Positions 1 to 5,002 of a stretch of 6,890 nt of DNA are shown here, piece after piece. Both the position numbers and the translations under genes were made by a program. The notes beneath the pieces were generated by a model that worked only from the letters and a program-made list of their open reading frames with translations, ran no database searches and was not told where the DNA came from. Position 1 is the stretch's first letter, and each line of letters begins with the position of its first letter. Source of the stretch: Candidatus Poribacteria bacterium (GTDB lineage: Bacteria; Poribacteria; WGA-4E; PCPOR2b); assembly GCA_027296925.1 (NCBI GenBank), contig JAPUIP010000299.1, positions 1 through 6,890 of the forward strand, written 5' to 3'.

Positions 1-470
1 TTCAGAATCCGTGGGTCGTGTGTGCCCAAGCCAGGGACAAACCCCAAATCACGGATCAGCTTCAAGGCATCACGCAGTGAATTAAGCTTTCCTTCGTCGA
101 AAAGTCTATCCGTCGTTCCGCCGTGATGGTAGATCGCCACCGGGTGGTAGGGAGCAATCTGTTGGATGTGCTTCATGAGGTCTGTGTATTCGGTGCCTTT
201 CGCTGTCTGCGCGATCCATTGAATCCTTCCACCTGCGTTTCGGTATTCGTTCAGAACCCGCATGATATGCCGGTCCGCCCGCGCCAGTACCGTATTAATC
301 CCAGACCGTTCTGCTTCCTGAAGATCTGCCATAATCTGCTTGGCGGTATAGTAATCGATCATCTCCTTTGATTTTGCGGGGGAGTGATGCGAAATCCCGC
401 TATAAGGGTTGCCGCCAATGATGAGCCGGCTGATGCGGTGCGATCCAATGGAAACCCTTGGCAACTTCAT
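1..470 (-). CDS. TIM-barrel-like protein of unknown function, N-terminal part (runs off left edge)
   Basis: The reading frame is open without a stop from the ATG at 470 to the left edge, giving about 156 residues. The protein begins MKLPRVSIGSHRISRLIIGG and then has GGNPYSGISHHSP (residues about 19-31). Later stretches look like successive strand-helix units of a barrel: GINTVLAR, RIQWIAQT, HPVAIYHHGG and LGFVPGLGTHDPR. The histidine-rich YHHGG and GTHDP ends of strands suggest an active site or metal site at the mouth of a barrel; this is inference. I recall similar GGNP(F/Y)SG(F/I)SH proteins of unassigned function in Poribacteria-like genomes, but cannot verify it. No signal peptide is visible, so it is probably cytoplasmic. 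An in-frame ATG lies at 479, but the AGAAAGG at 487-481 is 10 nt from the ATG at 470 and only 1 nt from the other, so 470 is preferred. The rest of the gene is outside the window. Confidence 0.75.
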   Translation of the reverse strand, partial: MKLPRVSIGSHRISRLIIGGNPYSGISHHSPAKSKEMIDYYTAKQIMADLQEAERSGINTVLARADRHIMRVLNEYRNAGGRIQWIAQTAKGTEYTDLMKHIQQIAPYHPVAIYHHGGTTDRLFDEGKLNSLRDALKLIRDLGFVPGLGTHDPRIL

Positions 471-480
471 GACAACCATA

Positions 481-487
481 CCTTTCT
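481..487 (-). promoter_or_regulatory. Ribosome binding site of the left-edge gene
   Basis: AGAAAGG on the minus strand lies 10 nt before the ATG at 470. It decides between that ATG and the in-frame ATG at 479, which would sit only 1 nt from the site. Confidence 0.5.
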
Positions 488-693
488 CAACGGGTATCAA
501 CTTTTGCAATCGCACAGTGCAGTTTGTATGCCAGGTTGACGAGCATAGCATCATCGAGGGGACGCAGGCTGTCAAGGTGAGTTATGTCCCGGGCCATCCC
601 GGCTTCTCTTGATACTGTTGATGCACGGAATTGGGCAAAATGTGATGACCGATCGCTGCCGATTTCGTGCAACCTGGTGCGTCATTCTCATTG

Positions 694-798
694 TAACTAA
701 TTTTCAAAAAGAAACTATACATTCCTGATTCGTCAATGGTAGCATTGATGCGGGTTTTTCCAATCTTCAATCTTCAATCTTCAATCGAAAATTAGTTA
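694..798. repeat. 12-bp perfect inverted repeat enclosing 81 bases
   Basis: TAACTAATTTTC at 694-705 is the exact reverse complement of GAAAATTAGTTA at 787-798. The enclosed 81 bases contain a small stem-loop (731-750) and the heptanucleotide tandem repeat. The layout resembles the termini of a small non-coding mobile element (MITE-like), but I see no convincing target-site duplication outside the arms. Because the arms are AT-rich, chance is not excluded. Confidence 0.4.
761..786. repeat. Heptanucleotide tandem repeat (CAATCTT, about 3.7 copies)
   Basis: Three perfect copies of CAATCTT (761-767, 768-774, 775-781) are followed by a partial CAATC (782-786). It is in non-coding sequence. Heptamer repeats are prone to slippage and to length variation between strains; no function is evident. 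Confidence 0.85.
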
Positions 799-938
799 GG
801 CGGTGTGCCAGTGGTAATTGATAGAGAAAACACGTGAATCCGGCCTCCAATGTCCGTATTCCGCCTTCTGCCCTGGAACTCCCGGTCTGTCAACTTTGAA
901 CGAATTGAAACAGTCCACCTATCAACCTTGACGAAACA

Positions 939-2258
939 CTACTGCATTGGCAATTCCAGGTTGACCTGTTCACCGGCCCGCAAGACCGTTACGGGAACTC
1001 GTACGCTCGGCATCTTGTTTTGCAGCGCGTAGACAATTAACTCGGTTTCTGTCATGAAGTTGGTTTGCGCGTCGAAGCTCACGAGAATATCCCCCTTCTG
1101 GAAGCCGGCCTTCTTACCCGCCGCATGGTCGCCGTACTGCCCGACATGTTTCACACGCAAAGCCATTTCGGTATCCTCCAGTTCGGCGCTCCGACGGTCA
1201 GCGCCAGTCAACGCTTCCAATACCAAGCCACCCAGCGCCATCCGGCGGAGATCCCAGGTCGTTGTTCGCCAAGAGATTTCGCCCTGCCTCCGCCAATTTC
1301 GACTTAAGGACAGTGACACGTTTATCGGCTGCCTATCCCGACGGACTGCCGCCTGGAGTGTCGTTGGCGTCCTGGCCGTGTGGAGTACCCATTGGACATC
1401 TGCAATGGAAATTATGGGCTGGCCCTCAAGGGTGAGAATTTCGTCTCCCGGTAGAAACCCCGCTTTTTCCGCCGGCGAACCGTTCGCTACGCGGACAACC
1501 GTTGCCTTTTCATGTGGATTCAGCGTCAAACCGATTACATCTGGCATCGGCCAGAGATACAACACCTCATCTGGAATGGGCTTGTGATCATTACGGAAAA
1601 TCTGTCTCTCAGCGGCACCAATCATGTGACAGTGGATGCACCCCTTGGCGACGTTTCCGCTGTAGTCGAGCTTTGGCTTGTATTTGGATAATGAGGGGTA
1701 CGCTTCGGGCACCGTGAACTGGGAAGAGTGCCCTTTCTTACCGCGCAGTGCTGCTTTGTTGGCAGGATACTCCTGGTGTATCGCCAGCGCCGCAGCCAGT
1801 GCCTTTCCGAAGCCCTCGATGGAAATATCTCGCATCGGATCCTTTTGGTCCGAACGTGAACCATAACGTCCATATATGGTCTTGTCCGCGTTCATGAAAA
1901 ACGCCGCGAATGTCAAATCAAAGTCAAACTGAAACAGCGACAGGTCCATGCCATTGGTCTGAACGATACGGACACGGACGAACTGCTCCATCAATTCTTG
2001 AATCTCTGGATCGTGACGAACAACCTGTTCGTCGAAGCCTTTGCAGGCCACTCACGGAATTCACCGGAAGACAATCAACAGTGGTTTCCCTGTCTTTTCA
2101 GCTTCGGCGATGCCCTTTGGCAGGTCATTATAAATCCAGAGCCCAGTCGCCTGGACCTCCTTGAGGTCGTTACGAACTTTTGTGTCACGGTCTTCCCCTT
2201 GCACCAGTCCCGCTGCCAACAGAAGCAAGCCGGTCAAGATGGTAAAGTGACGTCTCAT
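939..2258 (-). CDS. Secreted Trx-like/PDZ selenoprotein with two selenocysteines (UxxUxxC) and a CxxCH motif
   Basis: A single frame of 439 residues when two in-frame TGA codons (2063-2061 and 2054-2052) are read as selenocysteine (U66, U69). Residues 1-21 (MRRHFTILTGLLLLAAGLVQG) are a signal peptide, so it acts in the periplasm or at the surface. Residues about 25-165 are thioredoxin-like: GKPLLIVFR-U-IP-U-VACKGF. U69-V-A-C72 falls exactly where Trx has CxxC (five residues after the strand's Phe), with U66 three residues earlier. CIHCH (207-211) is a c-type heme-like motif. A PDZ domain follows (about 247-320, GSPAEKAGFLPGDEIL), then a second (about 350-439, AGKKAGFQKGDILVSF). A thiol/selenol redox or peroxide-handling role is inferred. 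Sequence on both sides of the TGAs stays in frame and conserved-looking, arguing against a pseudogene. Automatic calling would give two pieces, the second from the GTG at 2051. I recall a database family named roughly Trx7/PDZ (seleno)protein, unverified. The start is set by GAAGGGAG 9 nt upstream; the stop is TAG. Confidence 0.85.
2015..2033 (-). promoter_or_regulatory. Candidate bacterial SECIS element (hairpin in coding sequence)
   Basis: On the minus strand GACGAAC, loop AGGTT, GTTCGTC forms a perfect 7-bp stem with a 5-nt loop (2033 to 2015). The loop AGGUU closely resembles the AGGUCU apical loop of the E. coli fdhF SECIS, where the G and U are read by SelB. Loop distances are 25 nt from the second UGA and 34 nt from the first, both in the accepted range, so one element could serve both codons. 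It is translated as part of residues 76-82. Confidence 0.75.
2052..2054 (-). other. Second in-frame TGA, probable selenocysteine codon (U69)
   Basis: This TGA sits at the position of the attacking cysteine of a thioredoxin CxxC motif (U-V-A-C). It is 25 nt upstream of the SECIS-like loop, a standard distance. The residue three positions later, C72, would be the resolving cysteine. Confidence 0.82.
2061..2063 (-). other. First in-frame TGA, probable selenocysteine codon (U66)
   Basis: This TGA directly follows LLIVFR in the thioredoxin-like domain. It lies 34 nt upstream of the hairpin loop at 2026-2022, inside the usual 16-37 nt distance for bacterial SECIS elements. It would be the first residue of the UxxU pair. 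Confidence 0.8.
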
Positions 2259-2267
2259 CGTTTGTAT

Positions 2268-2275
2268 CTCCCTTC
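2268..2275 (-). promoter_or_regulatory. Ribosome binding site of the selenoprotein gene
   Basis: GAAGGGAG on the minus strand lies 9 nt before the ATG at 2258. It selects that ATG, which also starts the signal peptide, over an in-frame ATG at 2390 that would add 44 residues lacking any export signal. Confidence 0.75.
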
Positions 2276-2329
2276 GTTGATAAATTTCCCCTTTGACGGA
2301 TTTAGGGTGACATCGGTTGAGTCCGTACT

Positions 2330-2335
2330 TGTCAA
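2330..2335 (-). promoter_or_regulatory. Possible -35 box for the selenoprotein gene
   Basis: A consensus TTGACA on the minus strand lies 71 nt upstream of the ATG, in the 166-base divergent gap 2259-2424. The -10 is poor: TGTCAC at 17-nt spacing, or TAAATC further down. It is offered only because the hexamer is perfect and in the right gap. Confidence 0.2.
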
Positions 2336-2424
2336 GCACCTCCGATTCAGCTATCGGCACACAGCGCAAACAAGTGACGTTTGTGCTCAATCCCCCCAGT
2401 GCTCCAACGCGCTAATCCGAAACC

Positions 2425-2730
2425 ATGTCAATTTTCCGCTTCTCAATCAACGATCCGGTGGTGATTCATCTAATCACAATCATCACCTTCGTCGTCGTAA
2501 CCTACGCCGATTTCACCTTGCCCCGGGGGGTGTTGCCGGGGATCCCTTTCAACTGCGTGTTCGTAACGACGATTTATTCCGAGGGCGCGCGGGAATCAGT
2601 CGAACAGTTGATCGCCAAGCCCATCGAAGATGCTATTGAGGCCATTGAAAAGATTGACTGGACGGCAGAAGGGGTTTCATTCATCAGTGTGAAGTTCGAG
2701 CAGAACCTGCGGGAAAATGAGTTCGACAGA
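2425..2730 (+). pseudogene. N-terminal remnant of an RND efflux transporter
   Basis: The first 102 codons read like the start of an AcrB/MdtB-type inner-membrane RND pump. MSIFRFSINDPVVIHLITII covers the cytoplasmic lead and first membrane helix. Then come TLPRGVLPGIPFN, VEQLIAKPIEDAIEAIEKID and EGVSFISVKFEQNL, matching the start of the first periplasmic porter domain. Intact members exceed 1000 residues, so about 90% is missing. Similarity ends after NEFDR at about 2730; the frame stays open to 2838 but only as an out-of-frame reading of the next gene. The remnant also looks eroded inside: the stretch after EKID is several residues shorter than I expect (WTAEGVSF), the segment YSEGARESVEQL is diverged, and there is no ribosome binding site before the ATG. 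An internal deletion joined the remnant to the ribosome binding site of the barrel gene downstream. Whether a short membrane peptide is still made cannot be told. Confidence 0.75.
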
Positions 2731-2734
2731 GGAG
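2728..2734 (+). promoter_or_regulatory. Ribosome binding site of the outer-membrane barrel gene
   Basis: AGAGGAG lies 9 nt before the ATG at 2744, choosing it over the in-frame ATG at 2717, which lies inside the RND remnant. The last recognisable RND codons overlap this site, marking the deletion junction. Confidence 0.7.
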
Positions 2735-2743
2735 TTATTTTTC

Positions 2744-3856
2744 ATGAAAGTCTTAACAAACGGAAGAACAGTACGAGTCAGACTTTTTTCATTCCTGATT
2801 CTACTGAGTGTGACGTATGCTGTCCATCTGTTCGGTGAAGAAGCCGAAAAGACCAAAAGAAGCGGTTTCACGGTCCTCCCCGGCATCTGGTATACCCCGG
2901 AAACAAAGTTCGCCGGCGGTGGTCAGGTGATGTATTACTTCCGGTCGGAAGCGGACTCCAAGAGCCGTCTTTCTATCCTTCCGGCGGGCATCGCCTACAC
3001 GCAGAAAAAACAGATTGCCATTGGAATCAACCCGGATTTCTATTTGAAGGCCGAGACATATCGCCTTATGGGCGAGATGAGCTACTCGAAATTTCCCGAC
3101 AAATTCTACGGGATTGGAAATCAGACCTCAGAGGAAATGGAAGAGGATTATACGCCTCGAATGTTTCGCGTTGGGGGTATCCTTCAGAGAAAAATTCGTT
3201 CCCGGTTGAACATTGGCATCAAGTACCGGTTTGAAGATACAGCGATGAAAGAGGTTGAGCAAAGCGGGCTCTTGGCGCAAGGGAGCATCGTTGGCAGCGA
3301 AGACGGCGTGACTTCAGGCATCGGTTTCTTAGCCAATTGGGATGATCGGGACAATCCCTTTTACACGACGAAAGGCGGATTCTACCAGATCTCGACGACG
3401 TTTTTTAATGGGATTATGGGAAGTGATTACGACTTCACACAGCTCAATCTGGATTTTCGGCGCTTCTTTTCCACGCTTCCGTCGCATACACTTGCCTTTC
3501 AAGCCAATATGAATTTTACTGATGGAGACGTCCCGTTCCGGGATCTATCGCAACTTGGCGGCGGGAATTTGCTACGAGGCTACCTGCTTGGACGCTTCCG
3601 AGACAGACATCTACTGATCTTCCAAATGGAGTATCGGGTGATGCCAGTGTGGCGAAGGGTGGGCATCGTTGGCTTCTTGGGTTTTGGGCAGGTGGCCGAT
3701 ACACCCGACAATTTCAAACTGAATGACTTCAAATACTCCATCGGCTGGGGGTTCCGCTATCAGATCAATCGAGAAGAAGGCATCAACTTAAAGATAGATG
3801 TCGGCTATGGCAAGGGATCGTCCGGGCTTTACATCGGCATCGGCGAGGCGTTCTAA
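2744..3856 (+). CDS. Omp85/BamA-type surface-antigen outer-membrane beta-barrel protein, without POTRA domains
   Basis: A protein of 370 residues. Residues 1-31 have arginines at 8, 11 and 13 followed by a hydrophobic run (LFSFLILLSVTYAVHLFG), a signal peptide. The mature part is a chain of alternating amphipathic strands. Two hallmarks of the bacterial surface antigen (D15/Omp85) barrel are visible: NWDDRDNPFYTTKGGFY (199-214), the usual DxRDNPxxxxxG element, and LLRGY (276-280), the (V/L)RG(F/Y) tip of loop 6 that reaches into the barrel. The chain ends in phenylalanine (EAF), as outer-membrane barrels recognised by the Bam machinery usually do. There is no room for POTRA repeats between the signal peptide and the barrel, so it is not a full BamA or TamA; it belongs to the short barrel-only group whose role is unsettled (transport, lipid handling or attachment to partners). 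It follows an RND remnant and may have been part of a larger envelope operon before the deletion. Stop is TAA. Confidence 0.85.
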   Translation: MKVLTNGRTVRVRLFSFLILLSVTYAVHLFGEEAEKTKRSGFTVLPGIWYTPETKFAGGGQVMYYFRSEADSKSRLSILPAGIAYTQKKQIAIGINPDFYLKAETYRLMGEMSYSKFPDKFYGIGNQTSEEMEEDYTPRMFRVGGILQRKIRSRLNIGIKYRFEDTAMKEVEQSGLLAQGSIVGSEDGVTSGIGFLANWDDRDNPFYTTKGGFYQISTTFFNGIMGSDYDFTQLNLDFRRFFSTLPSHTLAFQANMNFTDGDVPFRDLSQLGGGNLLRGYLLGRFRDRHLLIFQMEYRVMPVWRRVGIVGFLGFGQVADTPDNFKLNDFKYSIGWGFRYQINREEGINLKIDVGYGKGSSGLYIGIGEAF

Positions 3857-4042
3857 ATCTGGTTTCGCAATGGAAAATAAGGTACAGCACGCCGCAATCG
3901 GATTGAACCCAGCGCTTAGAAGCGTCGTCAAAGGCAATGTCCAGATGAATAATACCTCAGAAACACGACCGAGGAGAACCCGAGCCTATCATGAGAGAGC
4001 GACTTTTTCGTCCGGTACTATTACGCATCTGCCTTGTGTTTC

Positions 4043-4077
4043 TCTTTGCGTTCTTTGTCCCTTGGCGTCTTTGCGTT
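4043..4077 (+). repeat. Direct repeat TCTTTGCGTT in the 246-base gap before the hydrolase gene
   Basis: TCTTTGCGTT occurs at 4043-4052 and 4068-4077, within a block of related words (TTGCGTT, CTTTGTCC, TTGGCGTCTTTGCG). It resembles, from memory, a low-complexity intergenic motif of the CTTTGCGTC type scattered through many environmental bacterial genomes. The gap (3857-4102) otherwise holds only a possible 33-codon frame at 3991-4092 and a short CGCT/AGCG stem at 3913-3924. Confidence 0.4.
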
Positions 4078-4102
4078 AAAGTCAAATCTTGAGGAGAATA
4101 GA

Positions 4103-4870
4103 ATGAAAATTTGTGTTACAGGCGCGCAGATTCCGGCCACCAGAGATATAAAGTCAAACGTAGCGGCAATCGATCGGGCAATCAACTACGCCGTTGGGAA
4201 AAAAGCAGATATTCTGCTCACGCCCGAAGGGTCGCTGAGCGGGTATACTCATCAATTCGATCAAGACGCCACAGAAGAGGCGCTGGCGTATGTCACACAA
4301 CGCGCACAGTCGGCGAAGTTGGGACTTGCTCTCGGCACCTGTTTTGTGGAATCCGGGGATGGGCAATGTTACAATCAGATCCGATTTTACAGCTCAGATG
4401 GCAAGTATCTCGGTTTCCACAGCAAGACCTTGACCTGTGGCAGTTTAACCGACCCACCGCAGGGAGAGATTAACCACTACGCCATCAGCCCACTTTTGAA
4501 TTTCGACTTCAATACCGTTCCCATCGGCGGTCTTATCTGCAACGACCTGTGGGCAAACCCGGGTTGCACACCGATTCCAGACCCACACCTCACGCAGCAA
4601 CTCGCTGAGATGGGCGTGAAAATCATCTTCCATGCGGTCAACGGTGGACGGAGTGCCAGTGAATGGTCGGATGTCGCGTGGCAGTATCACGAATCGAATC
4701 TTCGGATGCGTGCCAGAGCGGGCGGCGTGTGGATTGTGACAGTGGATAATTGCCATCCCGTCGAACTTCGGTGTTCCTCTCCCTCTGGCATCATTAACCC
4801 AGCGGGCGAGTGGGTCTGTCAGACTCCACCGAAAGGGGAACAGTTTTTCAGTTACACGATTGAGGTATGA
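4103..4870 (+). CDS. Carbon-nitrogen hydrolase (nitrilase superfamily amidohydrolase)
   Basis: A protein of 255 residues, a usual length for a single-domain member. The Glu-Lys-Cys triad is complete: E42 in LLTPEGSLSGY, K108 in FHSKTL and C146 in GLICNDLW. The N-terminus (MKICVTGAQI) and the repeating beta-strand/helix pattern also fit the alpha-beta-beta-alpha sandwich. Members hydrolyse non-peptide C-N bonds such as amides, carbamoyls or nitriles; the substrate here cannot be read from sequence. No signal peptide, so cytoplasmic. The start at 4103 is chosen because GAGGAG (4091-4096) precedes it by 6 nt and homology begins there; the frame extends 23 codons further upstream, but only through repeat-like sequence. 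The stop is TGA, which shows that TGA still terminates in this genome. A palindrome and 132 bases separate it from the transporter gene, so cotranscription is uncertain. Extra cysteines (C80, C89, C112, C155) are unremarkable. Confidence 0.88.
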   Translation: MKICVTGAQIPATRDIKSNVAAIDRAINYAVGKKADILLTPEGSLSGYTHQFDQDATEEALAYVTQRAQSAKLGLALGTCFVESGDGQCYNQIRFYSSDGKYLGFHSKTLTCGSLTDPPQGEINHYAISPLLNFDFNTVPIGGLICNDLWANPGCTPIPDPHLTQQLAEMGVKIIFHAVNGGRSASEWSDVAWQYHESNLRMRARAGGVWIVTVDNCHPVELRCSSPSGIINPAGEWVCQTPPKGEQFFSYTIEV

Positions 4871-4912
4871 TACTGGATTAGGTTGCTCCTTCCCGTTTGA
4901 CGTGTTGGAACA

Positions 4913-4961
4913 AGCCCCCCTCTGAATCTCCCCCAAGTTGGAGGGAGACCAGAGGGGGGCT
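4913..4961. repeat. 49-bp GC-rich palindrome, probable dispersed repeat or bidirectional hairpin
   Basis: AGCCCCCCTCTG (4913-4924) and CAGAGGGGGGCT (4950-4961) are perfect 12-bp inverted arms. Inside them TCTCCC (4927-4932) pairs with GGGAGA (4943-4948), so nearly the whole element folds into one long stem around AAGTT. No T-run follows on either strand, so it is not a standard intrinsic terminator. Its form suggests a REP- or MITE-like element repeated in the genome; it could still attenuate transcription between the hydrolase and transporter genes. Confidence 0.7.
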
Positions 4962-5002
4962 ATCGAAGACGCATAACAACCCACTTTGCACGTTTTATCA
5001 AC

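Larger units (their letters stand above)
471..938. other. Intergenic stretch without a convincing gene
   Basis: About 470 bases lie between the stop of the selenoprotein gene (939) and the start of the left-edge gene (470), both on the minus strand. Short open frames of 60-70 codons exist here, but none has a good ribosome binding site, a recognisable domain or coherent composition. What can be seen is a heptanucleotide tandem repeat (761-786), a 12-bp inverted repeat enclosing it (694-705 and 787-798), and a small stem-loop at 731-750 (TCAATG, loop GTAG, CATTGA, extended by one G-T and one C-G pair). That stem-loop is followed on the plus strand by GGGTTTTT; it is AT-rich and only weakly terminator-like. 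The left-edge gene's promoter should be in this stretch, but I see no clear -35/-10 pair. Confidence 0.5.

Noticed and set aside
487..770. Two overlapping 61-62 codon minus-strand frames upstream of the left-edge gene
   Set aside because: No domain, no ribosome binding site, and one crosses the heptamer repeat; they look like random open frames.
836..861. Hairpin GAATCCGG / CCGTATTC as a terminator of the selenoprotein gene
   Set aside because: The stem has a mismatch, the loop is long and no T-run follows on the minus strand.
1054..1587. Plus-strand 177-codon frame opposite the selenoprotein
   Set aside because: It is a shadow of the minus-strand gene, with no recognisable domain and no ribosome binding site.
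939..2051. A separate 370-residue PDZ gene starting with GTG at 2051
   Set aside because: The GTG has no ribosome binding site of its own, the piece lacks the signal peptide and first Trx strand, and the upstream piece is in the same frame with only two TGA codons between.
2052..2063. TGA read as tryptophan (reassigned code) or a nonsense pseudogene
   Set aside because: Tryptophan is encoded by TGG throughout, TGA ends the hydrolase gene, and two random nonsense mutations at exactly the redox positions with an intact frame and a hairpin downstream are unlikely.
720..2801. 12-bp direct repeat CATTCCTGATTC at 720-731 and 2790-2801
   Set aside because: About one such match is expected by chance in a window of this size, and the second copy is inside the barrel gene's signal-peptide codons.
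2425..2838. A complete 137-residue protein running past the RND remnant to 2838
   Set aside because: RND-like sequence ends at about 2730; the rest is an out-of-frame reading of the barrel gene's signal-peptide region.
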